Assembly: GCA_023143095.1 (NCBI GenBank)
Contig: JAGLIF010000002.1
Coordinates: 62,001-126,000, forward strand
Origin: Candidatus Altimarinota bacterium
GTDB taxonomy: Bacteria; Patescibacteriota; Gracilibacteria; UBA4473
DNA length: 64,000 nucleotides
Direction of reading: 5' to 3'
How positions within the stretch are numbered: position 1 is the stretch's first letter; every line of letters begins with the position of its first letter. The notes under the pieces are model-generated. The model saw nothing but the letters and a program-made list of their open reading frames with translations. It was not told the DNA's origin and did not search any database. Positions 35,701-44,954 of the stretch are shown here, piece by piece. The position numbers and the translations under genes are program-made.

Positions 35701-38700
35701 GGAGGAGGAGATAAACCATTTGTTACATGGACTGCTCCTGGACCTGGTATGATGGGAACACCAACTGATATTTTTTGTACTGGAGATTGTACTTCTTTTG
35801 GAATGGGTGAAATGCCAATTATTATTGGGTTTGATAAAACAATGAATGCTAATACCATCAATGATCAAGATGCATCAAATGCTGGATCAAATATTTATCT
35901 AACTACGAATGGACAAGATCGAATTGCTGGAAAGGTGCGATATGATGCTAGTATGAATGAAGCGATATTTTATGCGACAACACATAATTCTCTCAGTCCA
36001 GGAACATTTTATAATATTGTTGTGACCCAAGGGGTAACTGATATGGAAGGAAATCCGATTTTTGGAGATGGAGTTGGTGGGGCATTTGTAACTGGATTTA
36101 GTACAATGATGGATAATACTGATATGTGGGGAAGTGGAGGAGATGATTTTACAACTTTTGGTGGTGGAGGAATGATGATGCCACCATATGTAGTGGGTAC
36201 AATTCCTGCTTCAGGATCATTTGATATTCCGCTTAATAGTTCTGTAACAGTAGAATTTTCAGAACCAATGGATTCTAGTTCTATTAATTCAACAAATATA
36301 AAACTTTATCCAATTACAAACGAAGCAAATTGGACGATCGGAACATCAATTCCAGCAACTGTAACACTTGATCAGGCAACTCAGCGAATTGCAACTATTA
36401 CTCCAATAGATCCGCTTGTTGCCAATGTAAGTAATAATGGACGATATATAGTTCGTGTGATGGGGGCTGTAAAAAGCTCCATGGGTATTTGGATGATGAA
36501 TCCATCGATTTGTGGAGAAACTAATCCAGATATCTGTCTTGCAACACAAATGACTTATGAATCTGATTTCCAAGTATCAGGAATATCTGACAATATTGAT
36601 CCAACAATACAAGGAACATATCCGAAAAATAATGATACCAATGTTAATGTCGGATTACCATTTATTGATATTGGATTTAGTGAAGGAATGTCATCAGGAA
36701 CTATTACAGCTCAAAATATTACGCTAACATCAGGATCGACAGCTGTTTCTGGAAATGTGAAATATGATGCTATGAACAAAATGGCAAAATTTATTCCAAA
36801 TAATGCTCTTAGTGCGAATACTCAATATACGCTAACTATAGGAACAAATGTTGAAGATTTGGCTGGTAGAACACTTGCTTCTGCATACTTGGCAAACTTC
36901 ACAACAGGAGCTTCTGATACAGTTTCTCCAGAAGTAATGTATGCAAATGGAGATGATTATTCTTTGGCTGTTAGTTTTTCAGAGCCGATGAATGTTGCTC
37001 TACAAACAGATACAAATCGATGGGATTCATCTGTTTTGAATCCTGCTAATTACTATATAAATGGACTTGATAGCGAAGGGAGTTGGGCGGATAATCTTGG
37101 ATTAGTGGATCCGTACAATAATGGTGGGGGAAATCAATTGTCTGGTATTTCTGGACTTAATTTTACTTATGATGAAGGAACAATGACAGTGATTATTGAG
37201 GGATTTGCTTTTAGTGTAGATACTCCAGCTTTTCAAATATTTATTGATAATGTAAAAGATAAATCAGGGAATATTCTTACAGATACTGGGAATAGATCTG
37301 CTTCGGGGACACATAAGAATGCAGCTCGTGGACCACTGCTCAATAGTACTGAAACATTTGGATTACTTGGTCCTGGAGGTGGACCAGGAATAATGGGAGG
37401 TGGTGAAATGGGTCCCATAATGGATATGGATTCAATGGGAATGATGATGGCAGGGGCTTTTCCAATGAATGCAATGGCTGGTCAAACCAGTATGTATTTT
37501 GTTGATATTCCAACTACTAAGTCTATTCCTACAGGAGGAAAAATTCGACTTACTTTTCCTGCTGGATTTGATGTATCTGGTGCTGAAAAAGATATTTTTT
37601 CTCCAGTTAATAGCGATATTAATGAATGGAACGCTGGAACAATTACAATTACTTCAGTGACAGGAATACAAGCGTCTCGAACGATTGATATCATTACAGG
37701 AGGGGAAGCAACACAAGTTAATGATTTTCTTCATATGGATATTCAGGGTATTGTAAATTCTTCTATTCCAAAAGATTTTCAAACTTCAGGATATACAATT
37801 GATATTAAAACTTTCACAGCGGATGGAGCTTTATTAGAAACAATTTCTACGATGCCACTTTTTATTAATGAAGGGGGTTTACGAACGATTTCAGGAACGA
37901 TAACAGCTGCAGGAGCAACGACTGGAACGATGGAAGTGTATCTTGGATCACCAATGACTGGACCAATGGAAAGAACAGTAGATTTTGCCGCGCTTGGAAA
38001 TGGAACAGCAGCGTATTCATTTACAAATCTTCCAGATGGGGATTATCACATTTTTACCGAGCCATTTGTAACTTTAAATTCTATAAATTATGTGGGAAGA
38101 CAAATGCCAGAGCCGATTTGGGTTTCAGGGGGAGATTCAATTGGTAATGACTTTACTCTTTTAGCAGAAAATGTGGGAGCTAATGCAACAATTACAGTTA
38201 CTTTAACAGGAGATTTTAGTTCTGGAGGAATAGATGATAATATTGATATTTTTGCAAGTTCACCAAAGGGGTTTCGTGTAAAAACTGTGAATCCAAATGG
38301 AGATGATTCAGCTGGAGGTGATACTTCATTGGATACTGTTCAAGGTAATTATGTCACAAAATACAATCTTTTTCTTCCTGAAGGAGATTGGCATATTGGG
38401 ATTGGTCCAGCGATGCCAAAAGGAGCAATGATGGGTCCGCCAAAAATGCCTGATTGGATGCCACCAATGCCAGTAAAGTATAAAAGTATTGGTTCGGGAA
38501 CAGGAGAAGTTAGTGTTTCTATTTCTGGACAGGAGGTATCCAGAACTATTACTGGAATTGTACAAAATGATTCAGGAGTTGGTATTGCTGATGCAGAAGT
38601 ATATGCTTATCAACCAACAGGGGGATTTGGTGGATCAAATGCTAGAACAGCGGCAGATGGAACTTTTGTTTTGAAAATTCCGGTGCTTGGAACTTATGTA

Positions 38701-41700
38701 GTAGGAGCTTTTAAATCTGGATTACCAAATGGACAAGAACAAACTGTCAATGTACAAAATGATGTAACAGGAATAGTGTTTAAAATAAAAAAACCTGGAC
38801 AAACTATTTCTGGTAAAGTGCTCAATGCTCAATCACAACCAATTGCCTATGCTCCAGTTTGGGCATATCAAACGACAGGTTGGGGACATTCTAATACTAT
38901 GACTGATGCGACTGGTAACTATATCTTGTATGTTGATGATGGAACATGGAGTGTAGAAACAGATGCTCCTGGGGTAGGTTGGATGCAGTATGAAAGAGTA
39001 ATTACTATTAATAATGCTAGTGCTTCAAATATTAATCTCAAACCAGCCTCGGATACCACTTGGCGGACTATTTCTGGAACAGTGGGAATTGATACTGATG
39101 GAGCATATTCAACGGTTGAGACACCGTTTGCTAATATGCCAATAAGGGCTACAAAATATGATGCTACTGGAAATTATCTCGGATATGAATATGGAGGAAT
39201 GACAGATTCTTCTGGTAATTATAGTTTAAATGTAATTTCAGGTATTTACCGTGTGGATATTTGGAATCCAGATTATGGAGAACAAGGAATTAATAACCAA
39301 AATAATAATAATATACTTAACGAGCCTGCTGATGATTCATATACAAACAATCCAGCGAATGTTAATGCTTCTTCTGGAGATGTGAATAATGCTGATATTA
39401 TTATCGTAAATAGTGGTCTACGCACAATTACTTTACAATTTACTAATGGACAGGCGGATCAAGAAGGATTTGTGAGTGTTGAAGGAGTAACTTTTGATGG
39501 AAATAATGTTCCGACTCCAACTGGATTTCACAGGTCATTCCATGTGGGGGATTTGTCAGCTAGTACAACAATGAGATTAGGATCTGGAGATTATCTTTTC
39601 TTTTTGCAGGTTCCAACACTTGGGGAGTTAATTCCTATTGCTGATGATGGAACACTTGGAATGGATCCAATAAAGAAAGATATTGTAGTGGGTGGAATAG
39701 ATAGAACTGTTCAATTTACTTTGCCGGATGTAACTAATAGTGATGATGTCATTATCATAAATGGTACAATTAGCGGACCAACTGCAAACCAAAGTAATGC
39801 TTGGGTCTGGATTGGGAATCCCCAAACAGGATTTCACGCGGGTGTAGAATCAAATACGGTAACTGGAGCTTACTCAATTAAAGTACCAAAACTTTTATCG
39901 GGAAACTACTTTGTGGGATCAGATAAACCAAGTTTTGCTGCTGGTGAGCCAGTATCTATTACAGGAACGGTAGATACAATTGTGGATTTCACACTTACAA
40001 CATTGGATAAAACCATTTCAGGTGTTCTCTATGCTGATGCAAATAGCAATGGGTCTTATGATAGCGGAGAGGAAGTGCCAAATGGACGAGTTTTTGCTGA
40101 AACTAGCAATGGACTTAAGTCGTATGGTCCAGTTGATGGTACTGGAGCATATTCTATCAATGTAACATCTGGAACATGGAAAGTCTTTGGATTTGGAGAC
40201 GGATATATTCAAACGAAATATCCTGATGAGCTTGTGGTTGCTGGGTTGAGTTTAACGGGCAAGAATATCTCACTTTCTAGTGATGCTAATTGGAATAATG
40301 TACAAACTGCAAAACCAATTACACCAGCACAGGGTGGAAAAATTTCCGATACAGGACAAGCAACTGATGGAACGGCTTCTGGAACTGGGATGGAGCTCAC
40401 TTTTCCTCCAAATGCGTTGGGAAGTTCAAGTTCAAGTGGGAATGTAACTACAAAAAGGACAAATTCTGTTACAGGAACGAGTAGCATGGATCCGCTTACA
40501 GGAAAAGCGATTGAAATTACTGCAAAAGACAATTCTGGTCAGCCGATTACGAATTTGAGTAACTATGTTGATTTGGAAATGGTAATTTATAAAAAAGAAA
40601 TAGAAAACGATGGAATGCAAAATTTCAATAAACTTAAATCTATGAAAATTGGATATTGGGATGAAACCACCAATTCTTGGATTTATCTTGAGACAACAAG
40701 AAAAGCATACTATAAAGATACTGCTGATACTCAATGGACAATGTATAACGGAGATGGAATTGTTTCTGGATATGTAAAATTTATTACGGATGCACTTGTT
40801 GGTACTACTCCAACATTTGTAGAAGGTGTTGATTATGATGATTACAAATTTGTACTGAAAGCAAAGACAAATCATTTCACTGTTTTTGCTCCAGGTACTG
40901 CTCCAGATGGAGTAGTTCCTTCTGCTCCTACTGGATTAATTCAATCTTCTGGAAATGGAACAAATGTTGGACTTAGTTGGAATGCGGTAACAACAAATGT
41001 TGATGCTTCTGTGATTACTGATCTCTATGGATATGCTGTTTATAGATCTATTGATGGAACAACTTATTCGCAAGTAAATACTTCAAATATTCCAGCAGGA
41101 ACTGAAACATATACAGATAGTACAACTACTGCTTGGACTAGTTATTATTACAAAATTACAGCTGGAGATGATGATAATCTTGAATCGGCATATTCTACTA
41201 ATATTCAAAGTTGTTCTAACAAATCTGTAAGCAACGGAACGGTTGCTGGTAATTGTACAATTACTTGTAATTCAGGATATGTTTTAAGCGGGAAAAGTTG
41301 TCTTTCTTCTGGAGGGGGTAGTGTTGGAGGAGGAGGTGGTGGAGGGGTTTCAATGTATAGAACTTACAATACAATTCCTTCTTATACATTATCAAATAAG
41401 GAATCAATTCGTAAATTGGATTTGGTAGAACCAATAAATCTTATTTTTTCTGGAGGAGTATTTACTCGACCAGTTCAATTAAAAAATCTTTATACAGGAA
41501 CTGTTGTTGAATTTAGCAAAGGAACGGTTGTTAAAAATGATGAAGGAAATGTTTTTAATAATATTATTATTATTCCAAAACCATTAGTTCAAACTCAAAT
41601 TCCAGTACTTCCTGAAGGTTTATCAATGATTAAAGGTTTTAAATTAGGATCTGTTGAAGATGAACCTCTTAGTTTTTCCAAAGCGTTTACACTTAAAATT

Positions 41701-42528
41701 CCAATTAATAAAAAAGTTGTAAAATCTCAAAATATTAAAGTAATTACCTATGATAAAACAACTCAAAAATACAAGTTAGCTGGAGATGGTGGTATTTTTG
41801 ATGATAAATTGATTACTGTTGAAACAGATCATATGTCTTACTTTGTAGTTGTAGATACAGGTGGAAAAAATTTAGATTTTTTATTGGAAACTGCGGACAA
41901 AACTGTTTTAGAAACTAGTGAAGAAATATCTGACACACTTATCTCGATAATTGAACGCAAAGTTCCAACTTTTGTTTCAGAACCAGCAATGGAATTTAAA
42001 GATATTAAAGGACATTGGGCAGAAACTTATATTAGTGATATGCGAAGACGAGGGGTTGTTCAAGGAAAAAAAGAAGGTCAATATGAACCAGATTCAGGGC
42101 TTTCAAGAGCAGAATTAATGAAAATTGTAATTAATGCCTTTGGAATCCCACTTGATGAAGTGAATGTAAAACCATTTCCTGATGTTAGTCTTCAAAAATG
42201 GTATACTCCTTTTATTTCTACTGCGAAAAAATACGGGATTATAAATGGTTATCCAAACGGATTTTTTAAACCAAATAATCCAATTTCTCGAGTAGAAGCT
42301 TTGAAAGTTATAATCAATACAGCTGGACAGAAAATGGAAAGTGAAGGTCTAAATAATCCATTTTTCGATATTCCAGAAAATGCTTGGTATACTTCATATG
42401 TTAAGTTTGCAAATAGAAGGGGGCTGCTTGATCCAGTAAGAAAAGGTCATTTCTTGCCAGCTAAAACAATTACTCGTGGAGAAATTTCGAAAGTAATTGT
42501 GAAACTTTGGCGAATAATGCAAGACTAA
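32791..42528 (+). CDS. Giant multi-domain SLH surface protein (3245 aa)
   Basis: Signal peptide within residues 15-49 (FFLATILLFSPTTYAA); start at 32791 or ATG 32833. Domains in order, rough positions: lamin-tail-like at about 240-400 (AISEIQTAGG) and 440-600 (LILLNEVFYN); fibronectin-type segment from about 610; SbsA-type Ig-like (Big_5) units at about 975, 1127, 1270 and 1379 (PASGSFDIPLNSSVTVEFSE); five or more carboxypeptidase-regulatory-like units at about 1700-2480 (RTISGTV, TDSSGNY); a ZU5-like segment near 2513; fibronectin type III at about 2708-2800; Gly linker at 2842; three SLH domains at about 3068-3245. SLH domains bind secondary cell-wall polymer, so this is anchored at its C terminus. 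Met/Gly-rich linkers separate modules. No frameshift; likely adhesin or S-layer component. Confidence 0.88.
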   Translation: MKKFYFLFLKFKFMKITFQYKFIERLFFSLGGCFFLATILLFSPTTYAANGVNVMPVNMGGMDVYLSDTTATALLQIDLFDEGGGTLNTIQVNLDKDTGWQMFVPTSDLALLSGDANAGISLWKDNGDGSFGAGDILVGTQPTDWPSSQIQDCMETWLLIFSNIGVPISTSATSMTTLFVVGKAAVVDQTPIHSFGPRIPMGGIQTSGGSIGNFPSNCDMPFSPVWLGPVGSGGGGMMGSPLAISEIQTAGGIATDEFIELYSRDMEDFLMSEEPRFTIVYEAWNSGNSEEELQIKANWDASFEIITGTIPINGFYLLKNAGYDGGTVADATYSFSLSESGGFVGLFEGEQLVDMVGYGNATANLAEGGQVAPAPSANGSIERKAFPDSTASKMTGTGIHSSMGNGEDSQNNGMDFIIRTTSDPQNTASQPESMGGMGMGSLILLNEVFYNTDTGLGWIEIFNQSVGPVNLSEGTGWNISSNGKTYSFPASATLSAGAYGIVYWNKTGDDILTSTFYTDATVDTDMATFGGEVVLKDGAGNIVDYVQYGGTGFTNESAANSAGEWMIGDKVQSTLYGQSMGRRMNDPDYNFSGDWQVYSSPSPFIPNMGGDSTVPTAVSEVTLIDNDTVANSGLNGNDLTITWTPASTIDPTFDKYDIYILPEGIALDDTSHSPIDSIFGGQYQYNSEGTRLSTISYAGAPFITHDSADNLLDTGSYVTYIVGVDFAGNSSGSAMSSPSSLTAEIYDAGSDDQGPFIMHMGVWNAKADVAMNLIVRAVDDREIDATNPLQVVYDVNASGSWTVADCSFLDADFYNCQIPSQTAGAQVSYYLKAKDAATTPNYSYFSASPTSDMSGIEDNVKTTPFVIEMLTSVGNYDDDGTAVDLSGTIYKPDGTAFPDDQWPKVFIEGTATGVITPNNATGIFNFPDNTLLAGSQNMVIFKEGYMDMMINVFKGDSVDTYMNEGTMNMTGGGDKPFVTWTAPGPGMMGTPTDIFCTGDCTSFGMGEMPIIIGFDKTMNANTINDQDASNAGSNIYLTTNGQDRIAGKVRYDASMNEAIFYATTHNSLSPGTFYNIVVTQGVTDMEGNPIFGDGVGGAFVTGFSTMMDNTDMWGSGGDDFTTFGGGGMMMPPYVVGTIPASGSFDIPLNSSVTVEFSEPMDSSSINSTNIKLYPITNEANWTIGTSIPATVTLDQATQRIATITPIDPLVANVSNNGRYIVRVMGAVKSSMGIWMMNPSICGETNPDICLATQMTYESDFQVSGISDNIDPTIQGTYPKNNDTNVNVGLPFIDIGFSEGMSSGTITAQNITLTSGSTAVSGNVKYDAMNKMAKFIPNNALSANTQYTLTIGTNVEDLAGRTLASAYLANFTTGASDTVSPEVMYANGDDYSLAVSFSEPMNVALQTDTNRWDSSVLNPANYYINGLDSEGSWADNLGLVDPYNNGGGNQLSGISGLNFTYDEGTMTVIIEGFAFSVDTPAFQIFIDNVKDKSGNILTDTGNRSASGTHKNAARGPLLNSTETFGLLGPGGGPGIMGGGEMGPIMDMDSMGMMMAGAFPMNAMAGQTSMYFVDIPTTKSIPTGGKIRLTFPAGFDVSGAEKDIFSPVNSDINEWNAGTITITSVTGIQASRTIDIITGGEATQVNDFLHMDIQGIVNSSIPKDFQTSGYTIDIKTFTADGALLETISTMPLFINEGGLRTISGTITAAGATTGTMEVYLGSPMTGPMERTVDFAALGNGTAAYSFTNLPDGDYHIFTEPFVTLNSINYVGRQMPEPIWVSGGDSIGNDFTLLAENVGANATITVTLTGDFSSGGIDDNIDIFASSPKGFRVKTVNPNGDDSAGGDTSLDTVQGNYVTKYNLFLPEGDWHIGIGPAMPKGAMMGPPKMPDWMPPMPVKYKSIGSGTGEVSVSISGQEVSRTITGIVQNDSGVGIADAEVYAYQPTGGFGGSNARTAADGTFVLKIPVLGTYVVGAFKSGLPNGQEQTVNVQNDVTGIVFKIKKPGQTISGKVLNAQSQPIAYAPVWAYQTTGWGHSNTMTDATGNYILYVDDGTWSVETDAPGVGWMQYERVITINNASASNINLKPASDTTWRTISGTVGIDTDGAYSTVETPFANMPIRATKYDATGNYLGYEYGGMTDSSGNYSLNVISGIYRVDIWNPDYGEQGINNQNNNNILNEPADDSYTNNPANVNASSGDVNNADIIIVNSGLRTITLQFTNGQADQEGFVSVEGVTFDGNNVPTPTGFHRSFHVGDLSASTTMRLGSGDYLFFLQVPTLGELIPIADDGTLGMDPIKKDIVVGGIDRTVQFTLPDVTNSDDVIIINGTISGPTANQSNAWVWIGNPQTGFHAGVESNTVTGAYSIKVPKLLSGNYFVGSDKPSFAAGEPVSITGTVDTIVDFTLTTLDKTISGVLYADANSNGSYDSGEEVPNGRVFAETSNGLKSYGPVDGTGAYSINVTSGTWKVFGFGDGYIQTKYPDELVVAGLSLTGKNISLSSDANWNNVQTAKPITPAQGGKISDTGQATDGTASGTGMELTFPPNALGSSSSSGNVTTKRTNSVTGTSSMDPLTGKAIEITAKDNSGQPITNLSNYVDLEMVIYKKEIENDGMQNFNKLKSMKIGYWDETTNSWIYLETTRKAYYKDTADTQWTMYNGDGIVSGYVKFITDALVGTTPTFVEGVDYDDYKFVLKAKTNHFTVFAPGTAPDGVVPSAPTGLIQSSGNGTNVGLSWNAVTTNVDASVITDLYGYAVYRSIDGTTYSQVNTSNIPAGTETYTDSTTTAWTSYYYKITAGDDDNLESAYSTNIQSCSNKSVSNGTVAGNCTITCNSGYVLSGKSCLSSGGGSVGGGGGGGVSMYRTYNTIPSYTLSNKESIRKLDLVEPINLIFSGGVFTRPVQLKNLYTGTVVEFSKGTVVKNDEGNVFNNIIIIPKPLVQTQIPVLPEGLSMIKGFKLGSVEDEPLSFSKAFTLKIPINKKVVKSQNIKVITYDKTTQKYKLAGDGGIFDDKLITVETDHMSYFVVVDTGGKNLDFLLETADKTVLETSEEISDTLISIIERKVPTFVSEPAMEFKDIKGHWAETYISDMRRRGVVQGKKEGQYEPDSGLSRAELMKIVINAFGIPLDEVNVKPFPDVSLQKWYTPFISTAKKYGIINGYPNGFFKPNNPISRVEALKVIINTAGQKMESEGLNNPFFDIPENAWYTSYVKFANRRGLLDPVRKGHFLPAKTITRGEISKVIVKLWRIMQD

Positions 42529-42534
42529 TAAAAT

Positions 42535-42572
42535 AAAAGATAACCTAGGATTAGTGTTCTAGGTTATCTTTT
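42535..42572. terminator. Strong bidirectional terminator
   Basis: Perfect 14-bp arms AAAAGATAACCTAG and CTAGGTTATCTTTT with a 10-base loop. It separates the giant gene from the convergent serC. Confidence 0.88.
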
Positions 42573-42589
42573 GTTAGTTTATTCAGAAT

Positions 42590-43684
42590 CTACTTTATGT
42601 GAAAAGCCTTTTTTAAAACACTAGAAAGCAGTTTAATATCTTCTATTGTGATGGCAGGGAAATTACAGATACGAAATGTGGTTGGTTTTAGTTTTCCATA
42701 TCCAGTTCCCATATGAATATTGTTTTCTTTGCATACTTGGTGGATTTTTGCGACAGTGGCTTCGTCTGATTTTGCACAAACGAGCGAAATAGAAGAGTCA
42801 TTTCGGTTCTTTATAAATGTCGTTATATTAGGCAGGGAATCTAGTAATTCATAGATTTTTGCAATTTTGATTCGAGTTTCTTTTTCCATTGTTGGTAAAC
42901 CGCCTTTATCTATAAATCGTTGAGTTTGTTGTCCCAATAGATAAATATTTAAAACATTTGGGGTGGCAATGGTGTTATAGTTTTTGAGCATTTTATTGAC
43001 ATTTTTTTCTATGCCAAATGCACCTATTGGATTAATGCCTTGTTGGTGTAAATCTCTGGATTTTTCCCATACTTTTTGGTTAACGACCATTATCCCAAGA
43101 CCTGCGGGAAGTCCAAAACATTTTTGAACTGACCAAAGCCAGATATCGGCTTGTTTGATATCAATATCGATAACTCCCATGATGGAGGTGGCGTCAACGG
43201 CTATGAATTTTTCGGGATATTTTTTTCGGATATTTTTAATATCTTCAGGTGAAACCATACATCCTGTACTGCTTTCGCATTGAGTAATTGTGATGAGTTC
43301 TGCTTCGTTTGGAACATCTTCTGTGTAGTCGTTTTTTGTTCCCCAAACAGCTTTTTGGTAGAGTGGTTTTTTGTGTAGATCTTTTGCAAGTTTGATAAAG
43401 TATTCTGAGAAATTACCATTGGTGAAATGGAAAGAAGTTTCTTTTACTGTACTTCTAATAGCTAGTTCCATTGCTTCGATGGCAGAACCTAGAAATAAAA
43501 CATGCCAGTGTCTTGGAATTTTTAAGAATGTCTTTAAGTTTTCTACTGCGAGTTGGCTGATGGAACAAAATTCAGGACTTCGGTGACTGATTTCTAAGAT
43601 TTTGGTGTCGATGGCGTTTGTAATGTCTTTTTTGACTTCTGGACATATTTTTGAGGGACCGGGTGTAAAGGTTAAATCAAACAT
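42590..43684 (-). CDS. serC: Phosphoserine aminotransferase-like class V aminotransferase
   Basis: Converts 3-phosphohydroxypyruvate to phosphoserine. 364 residues. TFTPGPSKICPEV begins the protein; HRSPEF and LFLGSAIEAMELAI follow; VDATSIMGVIDID contains the PLP-contacting aspartate and WSVQKCFGLPAG the Schiff-base lysine (K188). The C-terminal small domain is present. The fold alone also fits serine-pyruvate or alanine-glyoxylate aminotransferases; the assignment to SerC rests on being the third gene after serB and serA. The gap to serA is 25 bases. Confidence 0.88.
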   Translation of the reverse strand: MFDLTFTPGPSKICPEVKKDITNAIDTKILEISHRSPEFCSISQLAVENLKTFLKIPRHWHVLFLGSAIEAMELAIRSTVKETSFHFTNGNFSEYFIKLAKDLHKKPLYQKAVWGTKNDYTEDVPNEAELITITQCESSTGCMVSPEDIKNIRKKYPEKFIAVDATSIMGVIDIDIKQADIWLWSVQKCFGLPAGLGIMVVNQKVWEKSRDLHQQGINPIGAFGIEKNVNKMLKNYNTIATPNVLNIYLLGQQTQRFIDKGGLPTMEKETRIKIAKIYELLDSLPNITTFIKNRNDSSISLVCAKSDEATVAKIHQVCKENNIHMGTGYGKLKPTTFRICNFPAITIEDIKLLSSVLKKAFHIK

Positions 43685-43709
43685 GGTTTCATTAAAAAAA
43701 GAATTCTTT

Positions 43710-44954
43710 TTAGAAAAGTTCTCTAGCTCGAATAGTTCCTGGGATGTTCTTTAATTTTTTAAGAAGATTATCGTTCCCTGTGGCAACTGTTTCTGTATCG
43801 AAAACTACATATCCGATTTGATCGTTGGTTTGTAAATATTGTCCAATAACATTAATTCCGACTTTTAAAAAGAGTTCATTGATTGATTTCATCACGCCAG
43901 GTTTGTTTTCATGAATATGTAAGTATCGATTATGACTTTTATCTAGAATTGGAAGGCTTACTTTTGGAAAATTTACTGTTGAGTCTGTGTTTCCAAGATT
44001 ACTGTAATCGATTAATTTATGTGCTGTGTTGATTCCGATGTTTTCTTGAGCTTCAATGGTTGATCCGCCTATATGAGGAGATAAAATTACATTATCTAAA
44101 TTTTGAAGCGGTGATTCGAATTTTTCTTCTTTTGATTTTGGTTCTTTTGGGAATACATCGATAGCTGCTCCCAGAAGGTGTTTGGATTTTAGCGCGTCAG
44201 CCAAAGCTTCAATATCAACTACGGTACCTCTTGAAGCATTGATAAGATGACTTCCTTTTTTCATTTGTCTGATTTCTTTATATCCAAACATGTTTTGGGT
44301 CTGTTTTGTGTTGGGAACATGAAGTGTGATGAAATCACTTTTGTTTAGCAATTCTTTGATTGTTTTTATAGATTGTGCGTTTCCAAGAGAGAGTTTTCGC
44401 TCGATGTCATAGTATAAAACTTTCATTCCCATGGCTTCTGCTAAGATACCAGTTTGTGATCCAATGTGTCCGTATCCAATAATTCCAACGGTTTTTCCTC
44501 GAACTTCAAATGCATTATGGGAGTTTTTGAGCCATTCACCTTTATGAGCGGCTGTGCTGCGGTGTGGAATTCCTCGTATAAGCATAATCATTTCTCCTAT
44601 AACGAGTTCAGCAACGGAACGGGTGTTTGAGTAGGGGGAATTGAAAACAGGAATGCCGAGTGATTTTGCTATTTCTAGATTGACTTGATTGGTTCCAATA
44701 CAAAAACATCCGATGGCGATTAGTTTTTTAGCGACTTTAAGTACTTTTTCGTTGATTTGTGTTCGAGATCGGATCCCGATGAAGTGGTATTTTGGAATAA
44801 TTTTTAAAAGTTCTGCTTCTGGGAGTGCGTGTGTGTAATAGTCAATTTGTGTATATCCATCATCATTGAAGGCTTCAATCGATTTTTTGTGTACTCCTTC
44901 CAGTAATAAAATTTTTACTTTTGATTTTTCGAGAGAAAATGTTTTGGTGCTCAT
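43710..44954 (-). CDS. serA: D-3-phosphoglycerate dehydrogenase with ACT domain
   Basis: First committed step of serine synthesis: 3-phosphoglycerate to phosphohydroxypyruvate. 414 residues, the length of E. coli-type SerA. NAD-binding GYGHIG at about 160-165; RSRTQINEKVL and GTNQVNL form the substrate part; the catalytic Arg lies in NASRGTVVD, the Glu a little after, and His in LSPHIGGSTIEAQ. The C-terminal ACT domain (about 338-414, NKPGVMKSINELFLKVGINV) is where serine binds in relatives to give feedback inhibition. Its start overlaps the serB stop by 4 bases, so translation is coupled. Gene order is serB-serA-serC. Confidence 0.95.
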   Translation of the reverse strand: MSTKTFSLEKSKVKILLLEGVHKKSIEAFNDDGYTQIDYYTHALPEAELLKIIPKYHFIGIRSRTQINEKVLKVAKKLIAIGCFCIGTNQVNLEIAKSLGIPVFNSPYSNTRSVAELVIGEMIMLIRGIPHRSTAAHKGEWLKNSHNAFEVRGKTVGIIGYGHIGSQTGILAEAMGMKVLYYDIERKLSLGNAQSIKTIKELLNKSDFITLHVPNTKQTQNMFGYKEIRQMKKGSHLINASRGTVVDIEALADALKSKHLLGAAIDVFPKEPKSKEEKFESPLQNLDNVILSPHIGGSTIEAQENIGINTAHKLIDYSNLGNTDSTVNFPKVSLPILDKSHNRYLHIHENKPGVMKSINELFLKVGINVIGQYLQTNDQIGYVVFDTETVATGNDNLLKKLKNIPGTIRARELF

